This document shows, in pieces, positions 22,322 through 32,862 of a DNA stretch of 64,000 nucleotides. The DNA is from Meloidogyne chitwoodi (Eukaryota; Nematoda; Chromadorea; Rhabditida; Meloidogynidae). The translations under genes were made by a program, and so were the position numbers. Where the stretch lies: the NCBI GenBank assembly GCA_015183035.1, contig JACZZP010000019.1, forward strand, positions 310,001 to 374,000, read 5' to 3'. Below the pieces are notes generated by a model. It saw only the letters and a program-made list of their open reading frames with translations, was not told the origin of the DNA and made no database searches. Within the stretch, counting starts at the first letter, position 1; the number at the start of each line of letters is the position of its first letter.

Positions 22322-23067
22322 AACATAATAAAAATATTATTAAAATGTATTAAAAATTAAATAAATAATTCAAAAATAATTTTATAGGAAATATATTAAA
22401 TAAAAATAATTTTTAATAAATATTTAGTTGAGAAAAAATATTTATTTTGATTAATCATCGTTGAAAAAACATTTAATATTTATAGGTGTTGAATTTAAAA
22501 TTTACAATTTTTTATTAAAGAAGAAAAATGTCTTATGGAGAGAATGATTAATTTTTTTTTAATAAATAGAAATAATTTTTTTTATTATTCAGATTTAAAT
22601 TTTTTCTGTCCAAGACAACCTAAAAATTGAAAAATAAAAACAATAAATGCTAGGTCTAATTGTTAAAATAAAAATATTAAAAAAATAAAGATATTTATTA
22701 AAATTAAAATAAGTTGACTGACATTTTTTATTTTAAAAATTAAATTTAATAGTTTATCCTAATTTTGGTATTTTTATGAAAAAAAAGTAAATTTACACGA
22801 AAAAATATTATTTTCTTTTATTAATGAACTTTGCTCTTTTCATCACGTGCTCACTTCGTTTTCTTTTCCTTTTCTTCTTTTATTATAAAGTACAGATATA
22901 ATTTTCTTTTCTTTTTTCTTTTCCTCCTCTCTTTTATTATAAAAGTACAGAAAATTGATTTATCTTGTCATTCTCTTCTCAAAAACAACTCAAATGTTAT
23001 TTATTCTCCATTTTTTAAATAAAATAATTAAAATTAATTTAAAAAACTTTATATTTATAAATTATGT
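22322..23067. repeat. dispersed repeat, X block then start of Y block (copy B)
   Basis: 22322-23000 matches 3476-3947 plus 4721-4965 and runs straight into sequence matching 2745-2800. It lacks the hAT insertion of copy A. The open frames at 22831-23188 are chance frames in a pyrimidine-rich tract. Confidence 0.75.
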
Positions 23068-23075
23068 ACTTATGT

Positions 23076-23656
23076 GGTACTTATGCCCTTATTCCACCCC
23101 CCTCCTTCTTCAATGCCGCGCCCTTTTTTCACTACGCCGAAAAAATATTCTAGACTGCTTGATTGAAATTGCCTTAGGAAAACTTTGATGTGTAAATATG
23201 TATATGTATATTTATAAATTAATAAAAAAAGAAAACAAAACAACAGAAATTAAAAAGGAGGCATAAAATTGTTAATCCCATTCAAAATATCATCAAAAAC
23301 AGATTTGTTGTTGATATTGGACGAGCGACGGAACAAAAACACACATTTCTCACAATTACGTTCTTGATGCAAAATCCCACGTCGTTGAAAGAATCTAATG
23401 CTTCCTAATTCATGATCACCGTTTCCAAGTTCATTAATATTACGAATTAATTGATCATAGTTCATTTTAATAATGTGTTTATTTTTTAAAATGATGGCAC
23501 AAATAGTAACGCTATCATTTTAAATTTAACATGCCTTTACACATCAAAGTTTTCCTAAGGAAATTTCAATCAAGCAGTCTAGAATATTTTTTCGGCGCAG
23601 TAAAAAAAGGGCGCGGCATTGAAGAAGGAGGGGGGTGGAATAAGGGCATAAGTACC
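23076..23656 (-). mobile_element. Merlin-type DNA transposon, internally deleted
   Basis: The 581-bp element has TIRs beginning GGTACTTATGCCCTTATTCC. The inverted arms are about 125 bp (23076-23198 and about 23530-23656). An 8-bp TSD ACTTATGT lies at 23068-23075 and 23657-23664. The size of the TSD and the IS1595-like peptide encoded inside (23250-23465) identify it as Merlin. It sits inside the Y block of the X/Y repeat (copy B). Confidence 0.85.
23250..23465 (-). pseudogene. Merlin transposase, N-terminal zinc-binding region only
   Basis: A 71-codon minus-strand frame begins at an ATG just inside the right-hand arm. Residues about 16-42 (DHELGSIRFFQRRGILHQER then NCEKCVF) fit the start of Merlin/IS1595-type transposases, where an amino-terminal 'A/S-I-x-F-L/F-Q-x-R-G-I/L' helix is followed by a C-x2-C zinc ligand pair. 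After CVFLFRRSS the match fades and the frame ends, so the second Cys pair and the DDE catalytic core are missing. This is what an internal deletion derivative would retain. The start codon is plausible for the full-length transposase because transcription would begin within the TIR. It is not functional as a transposase on its own. Confidence 0.65.
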
Positions 23657-23664
23657 ACTTATGT

Positions 23665-23945
23665 ATATGTATTATCTATTTATTACAACTAATAAAATAA
23701 AAATACTTCAATTAAAATTATATAAATACAAATTTAATTAACTAGATAAATATTAAAATGTACTACTATGTATTTTAAATAAATTACTACATTATTAAAT
23801 AAAAATTAACCTAATTAAATTTAAAAAATATTATATGTATTAAATAAACATTGACTTTAAAAATTAAAAATAAAATATTATTATTTTCTTAATTATATTA
23901 TAATTAAAATTTAAAACATATGTCTATGATATTAATACATTTGAA
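23665..23945. repeat. dispersed repeat, rest of Y block (copy B)
   Basis: Continues the Y block on the far side of the Merlin element and matches copy A at about 2805-3087. Confidence 0.65.
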
Positions 23946-25062
23946 CATTATTTTTAAAAGGAAAAAAATAAATTAAATAAAAAAGAGGATGGAGCATTCA
24001 ATCTTTAGTATTTATAAAAGTATTTACTATGCGTGAATGGTAAATAAAATTTTATACTACTATGTATATTAATAAAAATAAATAAAATAATTTATTTAAT
24101 AAAAATATTAAAATAAGAATTACATATTAAATTATTTTCATTCAAAAGAAAAACTTCAACATTTTAATAGTTAATAGTTATTTCTTTACTTCAATTATTA
24201 TAAATTTTTAAATTTAATTTTAATAAAATAATTTGTTAATCTTTTATAAAAAATAAAATAATTTTTTATACTAAGCATTGTAAATGTAAATATATTTTAA
24301 AATCTCTAACTAATATAATTAAACTATAAAAATAAATATTAAATTTAACAATGATTAGATTCATTAACTAACAAAATTATAAAATTTTAAAAAAATTTTC
24401 AAGTGTTGCATAAAAATTTTTTTTTAAAAATTTATTTTTAAATTTTAATTAATTTTTTATAATAGATTATAAAATATCATTTAATTTTTAAATTTTATTA
24501 AATTATTTATGCAACAATTTATAATTAAATGTTATAATTTTGATATCAAAATAAAAATAAATATTTAAAAAATAAAAATATTAAATTGACCACACAAATT
24601 AAAATTTTAATTTTTTTTTCAATATTTAAAAATAATTAATATTTAAAAAGTTTTACACTTGGAATGTTTATAGATTTAAATTTTTAAATTTATTCTTTTT
24701 TTTTAAATTTTTTTCGTGAAACAGTTGTAGAAAACTTTTTTAAATTTTAATTGTTGGATTATTGCATTTATCAACGTGGTTAATAATTATTTAATTTTTT
24801 TTATTTGCCTTTTTGATTTTTGATTTTTCACGTGGTAATATTATATTGAGAATTAAAATATTTAAAAATAATTTTTTAAATATTTTTTTTATTTAATTCT
24901 CTCTTCTGGGGAATTTTTACTCTATTTTTATTCAATATTTGAACAGCATTTTTAAAAAATTAAAAAAAAAATTTCTTTAAAAAGCGTTTAAACCGGTAGA
25001 AGGCAAAACATTTAATTAAATTAGAATTAATCAACTTTCAATTAAAAAAATAATTTTTAAAG
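23946..25062. other. A/T-rich upstream region of the secreted-protein gene
   Basis: No other gene or bounded repeat was seen. It presumably includes the promoter of the gene at 25063, but no element can be named. Confidence 0.4.
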
Positions 25063-25762
25063 ATGAATTTATTTATTTCTGCTTTGCTATTCTTTATTGC
25101 CATAAATTATTATTCGCTTGGACAAGAAGGTAAAATTGGAGAAAAATTTTTAATTTTTTTATAACTTTAAAATTTTTTTATAATTATTTTTAAGATTTTT
25201 GATTTTTTTTGAATTTTATAGTAATTTTTTTTAATTTTTAGCTGATTCTACCACTCGTTCCGATTTCGTTACTTTTCGAATCGGTGATTTATCTTCACCT
25301 CTTCCCGATTTTTGTACTGGCAAGAAACGTAATTCAAAAAGAGTCAAGGCATGCTGTGCTGAAATTTTGAGTGAATCCAAGATTGCTGTGCCGGCTGATG
25401 GAAAAAGAAGTCCACCAGATGCATGTACGAAATGCGGAAAGGATTGCCGTCCTAAGAGGGAGAAAAAATCAAAGGGAAAGAAGCAAGTAATTAAATGCAA
25501 TGAAGATCCAGCACCAAAACAACCAGGAAATCCACAAGGACAAAAATCTACACCTGAACCAAATCACAAATATCCTCAAGGACCAACAGAGACTCCAGCA
25601 CCAAAACAACCAGGAAATCCTGAAGGATCGGCTGTATCGCCAAAGGCACCAGAAAATAACAAATACCTACAAGGACAAGAAGGATCAACTCCATCATCAG
25701 AAAATAACAAATACCTACAAGGACAAGAAGGATCAACTCCTGAATCAGAAATAGTTACTTAA
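25063..25762 (+). CDS. small secreted Cys-rich protein with repeat tail (possible effector)
   Basis: Two exons, 25063-25129 and 25242-25762, join in phase 1 across a GTAAAA...TTTTTAG intron and give 195 residues plus TAA. Residues 1-20 (MNLFISALLFFIAINYYSLG) are a classic signal peptide. The mature part has seven cysteines in about 80 residues (FC, ACC, DACTKCGKDC, IKC) and basic patches KKRNSKR and KREKKSKGKK, the latter resembling a nuclear-localisation signal. The tail, about 110-195, is Pro/Gly/Gln-rich and holds two APKQPGNPxG units and two exact ENNKYLQGQEGSTP units. This architecture of signal peptide, compact Cys domain and degenerate hydrophilic repeats is common among secreted parasite proteins, including plant-nematode effectors, but I recognise no specific family. 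The odd cysteine number suggests an unpaired thiol or dimer. An AATAAA lies about 20 bases after the stop. Base composition is clearly coding against the A/T background. Confidence 0.8.
25646..25742 (+). repeat. in-frame tandem repeat in the secreted-protein tail
   Basis: A 48-bp unit encoding (S/P)ENNKYLQGQEGSTPx occurs twice almost unchanged, so the protein length could vary between alleles. Confidence 0.85.
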
Positions 25763-26004
25763 TTTTCAAGCAAGGGGAAGAATAAAAAATGAAAAATAAT
25801 ATTATACCTCTAAGATAATATACAATTTTACAAATTTCAATAATTAAAAATTTATAATTTTCGGCAAATTTAAAATATAGAATTTTACAGAAATAAATAA
25901 AAATTTACAGTAATATTTTATATTTTAACACATTAAAATATTTCTTGAAAAATTAAAAAAAGTTTTTGGAAAATAAATAAAAGTTTGACTAATTTTTCAA
26001 ATAC

Positions 26005-26330
26005 CCTCTGGGCAGATTTTACTAAACGACACAATTTGACATTTGTCAGTCGACAGAGGCGTAATATTACAACAATAAAAAGACTGTATAACTGTCTGTC
26101 ATTATATCTCGTCTCTGTCGGTTGATAAATGTCAAAATAATCGTTTGATGAATAAGCCCAAGGTAGAGATCGGCCAAATTCAAAATATTTGAAATTTTTC
26201 AAATATTTGATTAAATTTTTTATTCAACTTAATTGAATTTGAATTGGCTTATTTTTAGGAAATCAAATAATTTTCAATTTTTTGATTTGAATATGATTTT
26301 AGCATTTTCCCGATCTCTAGCTCAAGAGGA
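26005..26330. mobile_element. palindromic short element, right end split by a hAT insertion
   Basis: Left CCTCTGGGCAGATTTTACTA pairs with an inverted GGGCTTATTCATCAAACGAT ending near 26163, and TTTGACATTTGTC (about 26036-26048) pairs with its complement near 26130. The arms are about 60-70 bp. The last bases of the right end (GCTCAAGAGG) lie at 26320-26330, beyond the element at 26164-26319. No clear TSD was found and the family is unknown. Confidence 0.55.
26164..26319. mobile_element. 156-bp hAT-like MITE, TAGAGATCGG ends
   Basis: Ends TAGAGATCGG and the inverted TAGAGATCGG. Flanks GCCCAAGG and GCTCAAGA match at 6 of 8 positions and look like a decayed 8-bp TSD. It is nested in the end of the palindromic element starting at 26005. 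Confidence 0.6.
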
Positions 26331-26391
26331 CATGAAAAAATTAGCACCAGTAAACAATTTCATAGATTTAAAGTATATTCTCATAATAAAA

Positions 26392-28997
26392 TTAATAAAC
26401 GGAAACTCCATTTGTTTTTCCTACTGTTCGTGTTATTTGAGGTTGCCCAACTTTTATAGTATTTTTATTAGTTAGGGTAAAAACTTTAGTATTTTGAGTT
26501 GAAGGAAAATGACGAAAGAACCAACTAAATTCTTCTTTTATAGCCAAACGATGTTCAGAACTTTAATTTAAAAAATTATTAATATTTTGAATTTTTATTT
26601 TCCATTATAAGGTTATTTTTTGAATTTGTCTAATTTAGGTAAACACCCCATTTATTCGCAAGGAAATATTTTAATGTTAGAAACTTTGGATTTAAAATAT
26701 TTTCTTGCGAATAAATGGGGTGTCTAGCTGAAATTATTAAGTTCCGAAAAATCGACAAATGTAGGGTTTTCAACTCTCCAGCCTTACACAGCTTGACTTT
26801 TAAATATTACCTCACAATAAATATTGCAGGTACTTCACTAGATGAACTTAAAGATGAAGCAATATTAATTATACATTTAATAATTTGTGATTGTTCATCA
26901 GTAAAATTTGAGTAAATTAAATTTAATACATTAAAAGCAGATAATGAAAACATATATCCAAAAATTTGAATTCCCATAATTATAGAAAGGGAAATATAAA
27001 TTGATTTGCGTAGAGCACACACTTAAAGTTAAAAAATAAAATAATTTAATGAAAGTAATATTATTGCCTCAGTTCATTTAGTTAATAACCTAATGACATT
27101 TACTTAATAGCCTCAGGGCATTTGGTTCATAGCCTCAGGCCATTTAATTAATAACCTAAGGGAATTTACTGTTAGCCTAAGGGAATTTACTTTATAGCCT
27201 CAGGCATTTACTGTTAGCCTAAGGGAATTTACTTTATAGCTTCAGGCATTTACTGTTAGCCTCAGGGAATTTACTTTATAGCCCAAGGGCATTTATTTTA
27301 TAGCCTAAGGGCATTTATTTTATAGCCTAAGGGCATTTATTATATAGCCTAAGGGCCTTTATTCAATAGCCTAAGGGCCTTTACCTATTTTATAGCCCCA
27401 GGGTATTTAACTAATTTCTAAGACTCAAATAGCCCAAATTAGTTATTTATTAATTCCTTACTTTTTCCAGTTTTTTGATCATAAATAATTTTGAAAAACA
27501 TAATAACATAACATCCCAAAGTTAGACAATTAAATATTAGTTGAGCCATTAAAATAAGGCTACGCCCATCAGCACCAACCAAATCTTGAGAGAAGCATTG
27601 TACTTGACTAAAAATTTGAAATATTAAATAATTTATTTTAATAATATTTAGATTACTGTAGGGGAGACCGGAGCAAGCAACGAAAACGAGCTCCTTCTCC
27701 AGGCTTTTTTGGAGAAATTGGACAAACCGTGAAAAGCAGGAATTCCTGGGTTCAAGGCTGGTCCTCGTTTTTCAAATTCCCGGTTTTCTAAATCTACAAT
27801 AAAAATTTTAAACTTACAGAAAAGGGTCTTGAATGAGTGATCGAATAACAAAACCCAAAAAGAAAAGAGGAAACGATAATGAAAATAAATATAAAATTAT
27901 TAAATATTTCTTTCCATTCTTGAAGGAATACCTGAAATTTAAAGTAATTAAATTAATAAAATTTTTTAAGTACAGTACTCATATAACTTAATAAAAAAAA
28001 CAATTTGTCATTAGGGAAAAAAGGACATTTTGCCAATCGCCAGTAACACGACTGTCATCGTTCCGTCGCATTCGCACAGTATCCTAACGCTCTAGAAAAA
28101 TTTATTTCAAAGTAATAGCAGATTGTTGACGATTTTTTACTGGCAAAATGTCCATTTTTTTACTCATTTGCAAATTCGTGTTTTTTTGAAAATAAAGTAA
28201 AAGGGTAAAATAATTTTAATTACCAAAAAGGAAAGAACATTCCAAGCATTCGATCAATTGCAATAACAAACATTAAAGTAAAAACATTTTGACATCCTCC
28301 AATTGGAATTATTTGAACTAATGCGCAAATTATGCGTGGGATTTTTCCGGAACCAGGCAGAATAAACACAAAAAATGGTAATATAATTTGAATTTTTGTG
28401 AGGAGAGAGCAAAAGGCGTAGATTCCAATTAATATTTGACAAGTATTATGTAGGCGTCTTTAAATAAAAAATTTTAAAATTTAATAACTTAAATATTTTT
28501 CAACAAAAATATCAAAAAACATCAAATGAACCTCTTATTTGGACACCACAATTTTCACCTTTCTTTTCTCTTTTTTGTTATTTATTAATAAACGCGCGGC
28601 TCCCGGTTGGAGCCGGTCTTTCTTAACGGTTGTGTCGACGTGTCCTTATAACGAGATTCTACAGTACTCCCGAAAAAATTTAAAAATTGCTATTAAAAAT
28701 CGACTCCGTTTATAAGGACACCCAAGGGAATATTCTGCATCGAAACCTCCCTTTAGTGTCCTTGTAACAAGATTCTACAGTATTCCTATTAATTAAATAA
28801 ATCTCTTAGACATTTCCAACTTACTTTTGTTTTATAGTAGCAATAATTAAGCAACTAAACAAAATTGTTCCAATTTGATCAACAGATGCATTAACAATCC
28901 AAATTGCTCTAGCAAGTGGAGACTGTCTTGGATCGGTCATATTTAATAATTTCTTTAAAAAAATTATGAATGAATTTAAGACTGATATTACTACCAT
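26392..28997 (-). CDS. Srsx-like nematode seven-transmembrane chemoreceptor, 6 exons
   Basis: Exons in transcript order are 28825-28997, 28224-28457, 27818-27931, 27462-27607, 26811-27021 and 26392-26560. They total 1047 nt (348 residues plus TAA), and all five junctions have GT/AG ends and matching phases. The protein shows seven hydrophobic segments, the loop KQKRLHNTCQILIG after TM1, a Cys before TM3 (RIICALVQIIP), and IAIDRMLGMFFPFWYSF at the TM3 end with the DR(Y)-like motif at 126-128. It ends in a polar tail SSEHRLAIKEEFSWFFRH. The 'IP-G-N-F...IxIDRLxxxxFPxxY' pattern is that of Srsx-class GPCRs, chemosensory receptors in nematode ciliated neurons. Length is typical (300-350). An alternative start is the ATG at 28940. 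No break or missing exon is seen. Introns hold repeats: a minisatellite in intron 4 and degenerate elements in introns 1-3. Confidence 0.85.
27055..27420. repeat. degenerate minisatellite in intron 4 of the chemoreceptor gene
   Basis: About 15 units of 22-27 bp follow the pattern TAGCCTAAGGGCATTTATTT, with TAGCCTCAGGGAATTTACTT and TAGCCTCAGGCATTTACTG variants. The last units (27290-27350) are the most regular. Confidence 0.9.
28016..28170. repeat. short inverted repeat in chemoreceptor intron 2
   Basis: AAAGGACATTTTGCCA at the left pairs with TGGCAAAATGTCCATTTT at the right (about 28144-28161), with a GC-richer centre. It resembles a small MITE; no TSD was resolved. Confidence 0.45.
28590..28790. 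repeat. repeat-derived block in chemoreceptor intron 1
   Basis: TCCTTRTAACRAGATTCTAC occurs twice (about 28642-28661 and 28759-28778), and a related inverted TATAAGGACAC lies between them. Much higher G+C than the exon flanks suggests an inserted element. Confidence 0.5.
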
Positions 28998-31900
28998 TTT
29001 ATATATTTTTTAAAAACAAGTGTTGCACTAAATTTTAATGAGACAATACAAATTTTAAATTATTAAAGTAACTAAAACACGCAAATAAAATACAAAATTG
29101 TGTGAATTGTTTATACATTCAACGTTGAGGAAATAATTATTTTTTTATTAAAAAAATAATTATTTTTTTAGTGAATTAAAAATGATTAATTAGAACAAAC
29201 TCATTAATTATTTTAATAATTTAAAAATTAAAAAAAAATTTAAATGGTCGGTTTTTGATTTATAAGAAAATATATACCTATTTTAATGAGCTATTTAAAT
29301 ATTTTTTAATTATTTAAAAAAATTTAAAAGAGCAAAAATGAAATATTTTAATGATAACATTTTTTAATTAAATTTATTTAAAAGAATAAACAATTAAATT
29401 ACGCCTCGCATAAATTTTATAACGTCTACCTATTTAATTTAATTTTTATAGTTAAATTGCTATTTCCGAATTTTGCTAAAAAATAATTTTAATAAACTTT
29501 AATATTTTATTGCAATTTTAAAATTTTTTTTTAATTAAATATGTGAGATTAGAAACATAAAAAAATTTTTTTTTGATTAAATTATTTTCTAAATTATTAA
29601 AAAATATATTTAAATTAATAAAAGGTACAATAATAACCACTTTTTGCGTCTTATAATTTTATTTTAATTTTATAAGGTAAAAATTATTTTTTATATATAA
29701 ATAAAAAACATTAAATGTTAGTATTATTTGCTACAATTAAATTAAATAAAATTTAATTTATTTAATCTAATTATTTTAATTAAATATGTATCTGTTAAAT
29801 TATTGAAGTGAGCGCGCCACTTTGTAAAAATAAAAATATGCAACCTTAAATAAATTAAATTAATATTATTAAATTATAAAATAAGTTTTTATTTACTAAT
29901 AGATGAAAATAATATTAATATTTTCAATTTATTATTGTTTAAATTGCCAAATTTACAAACGGTATATTAGTAGTATATAGTAGATTTTTTCCACACTTTC
30001 CACAAAAAATAATATATTTATTTGAAAAAAAAACTTTTTTATATTTACACTTCAATATAAAATAAATAAATTAAAATAAATTTATTTAAAAAAGTGTCTT
30101 AAACTTATTTAAAAATATTTAATAAATTATTTTTAAAATAAATTATATAATTTTTTAATTCTGAGCACTTTAAAAATTATTTTTTTCTTTTAAAAATAAT
30201 TTTATAAATTAACAAAAATACGTCAATAAAATATATTTAAATTTTGGGAAATAATAAAAATAAAAAAAACTCTTTATTCATAACATTATTTTAACTTAAA
30301 ATAATTTTTAATTTATTTTAATTGTTTAAATTATTTTAATTATTTAAATTATTTTAATTATTTAAATTATTTTAATTGTTTAAATGTTTAGTAGTTAATA
30401 ACATTTGGACGTTTTCGCTAGATTTTTTAATATTATTTTTATTTAATTATTAAATCATAATTAAAGTCCAAAGAAAGTCAGTCTATCTAGAATATGTATC
30501 AGAACTTGTTATTTTATTAATTTAATAGATTTTTATATTTAAATATAATTTTTTAATTAATTTTATTATTTTTTTCATTGATTTTAATTTACAAAATTTT
30601 ATTTAAATTTAATGACTTGCCTTCTGTCCAGCAAAAGGTGTTTGTGATTTTCTTTATTTCACTAAATTAAAAAAATATTTTTTAGAGATTTATCATATTT
30701 TATAAAAATTATTTAATATTTTTAAAATTTAATAATTTTGTTCTCGATTGTTTTCTGGAGAGATCTCTAGACGACGTTTATTAAATTAATATCAATTAGC
30801 CCCACTATCCAAGGCCCTTCTACCTTTCTCCTCTTTCTTAAAATAATTTAAAATATTTATTTTTATTTTAAACAAAAAAGTTATTTAAATACTTGACTTT
30901 AAAGCATCCATCTATCCACTTTATTTTGTTTCTAGTTTAATATCATTTTAAATATTTTTTTAGATTGTTGTCACTCGTAGAATTTAGTAATATTGTTAAA
31001 TTAATTTTAATACTCTGTAAAATTAGTATTAAATCTTTTTTTATTTATTTTACCCCAGTAATTAATTTTTTCTTTTAATTTATATTTACCATTTATATTA
31101 ACAAGGGAATACATTCTCGAGAAGTTGATCAGTTTACAAATATTGTTCTAATCCAAAAGATGATTAAATTAAAAATTTATTTAAAAAATTTAAATCACCA
31201 TAAAAAGTGAATTTGCTCTTAAAATAAAAGAGCTCAAAAAACTGAATTTAATAAACTTTAATTAAAATAAATGTTAAATGCCTTTCAGGGGCACCACTTT
31301 GTTGAAATTACCTAGAAACCCTTTTTTATTATATAATTATTTATTTTTAAATATATTTTTGTATTTTAAGTTTATTTTTTTAATTCAAGTTTATTTTTTT
31401 ACTTCAAGTTTATATAAGAACCTTTAAGGCAGTCTGTAGTAACCTTATATTGTTTTTACATCATTTTGTGTTTTTTTAAGATTACCATTTAACTTTTTTG
31501 AAGAACATTTTTTAAAATATTTAAATTAAAATTTAATTGTATTAAATTTATTATTCTCTATTTTAGAGGTAATAGATTATGCTTCTGATTCCTCAATGTA
31601 TTTTTATTAAACATAAATTAATATAATTAGAATGAAAATTATTTATATTTTCAAAAGAAAAATTGATCACTTTCGAAAGAGCTCTAAAGACTGAGTGACC
31701 CGTACTGAGCTCCAATTGTAGAATTTACCTAGAAACCCTTATTATCTTTTTTATTTAATTTAAAATGATTACTTGGAAGGACTCTGTAGAATTTTATTTA
31801 TTAACAAACAAATTAAGTTAATCAGGAAATAATGGTATGTTTAACATAAATGTGGAATCCAGTTATAAAATGAAGAATGATACTTTTATTATAGACATTT

Positions 31901-32732
31901 TATTTATTCGAGCTGTTGTCTTAAAGTGAAATTTAAATATTTAAATTTAATTTAAAAGAATTATGTTTAATAATATGTAGTAGTATATAGTTCAATTTAA
32001 AAACATATATTATTAAGTATGTCGAATTGATAGTTCCATCGATTATCCAGGGGCTCCTCTGAATCGTGCTCTGCTTAAATATGCATTTTTATGACATCAT
32101 TAGATGCCTAAAAATTAAGTTTATTATATTTTGTTTATCCAACCTAAGAGTTGAAGGTAAATTTGGAGTTCCAGATAGATGCGAGTAAACGTGACTTACA
32201 AATTTATTTGCTTCTTATATAATAAGCAAAATGTTAAAAAAATGTATTTTAATAAATATATAAAAATAATTAATTATATTTTTTATAAAAATAAATAGAA
32301 AAGATTATATGTTCGGCGAGTATAACCTAAAGGGATTTATAAAGGAAAATTGCTAATGCGGAATTTATATTATTATTTTTAATTTAAATAAATTTATTTA
32401 TTTATTTAATTAATTTTTTTAAATATTAATAAAAATATTTACATTTATTTAAATATTTTTATCAAGCGATAAAAGCTTAATTTTCGTTTAAAATGGTTTT
32501 GAAGACGATTAATTGATATCAACAAGAGAAGCTTCTGTTATTAAATGATTCATACAAAATTAAAATAAATTAATATATTTTAAATAAATAAAAATTAAAA
32601 TTTCTCTTTTATAATTTCACAAAATGATTTCATTATGTAAAAATTTGTTGCAAGATTCTTTGTAAAAATTAGATATCTTTCCATCTGTCGCCTAAATAAT
32701 ATTTTTAATCCGGTACACTTTTTCATAATTTT
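28998..32732. other. A/T desert with degenerate repeats, no gene recognised
   Basis: Contains a partial copy of the terminus of the 38638-39624 element (about 29969-30015), TTATTTAAATTATTTTAA tandem repeats at 30300-30385, and a block at about 30570-30970 that is duplicated at 40365-40870. ATTACCTAGAAACCCTT motifs occur at about 31301 and 31725. Confidence 0.45.
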
Positions 32733-32862
32733 AAAGAAGAATAAATAAACTTATTCTTAAAGAAGAATAAATAAACTTATTCTTAAAGAAGAATAAATAA
32801 ACTTATTCTTAAAGAAGAATAAATAAACTTATTCTTAAAGAAGAATAAATAAACTTATTTTA
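32733..32862. repeat. 26-bp tandem repeat, 5 copies, each able to form a hairpin
   Basis: The unit AAAGAAGAATAAATAAACTT plus ATTCTT is repeated exactly. TTATTCTT and AAGAATAA are 8-bp inverted arms four bases apart in every junction. Confidence 0.92.

Noticed and set aside
22831..23188. Two plus-strand frames with signal-peptide-like starts
   Set aside because: They translate a pyrimidine-rich tract of the dispersed X repeat; the second runs into the Merlin terminal repeat.
27648..27851. 67-residue minus-strand protein with a Met start
   Set aside because: It is read-through of chemoreceptor exon 3 into its following intron, past a good GTAAGT donor at 27817.
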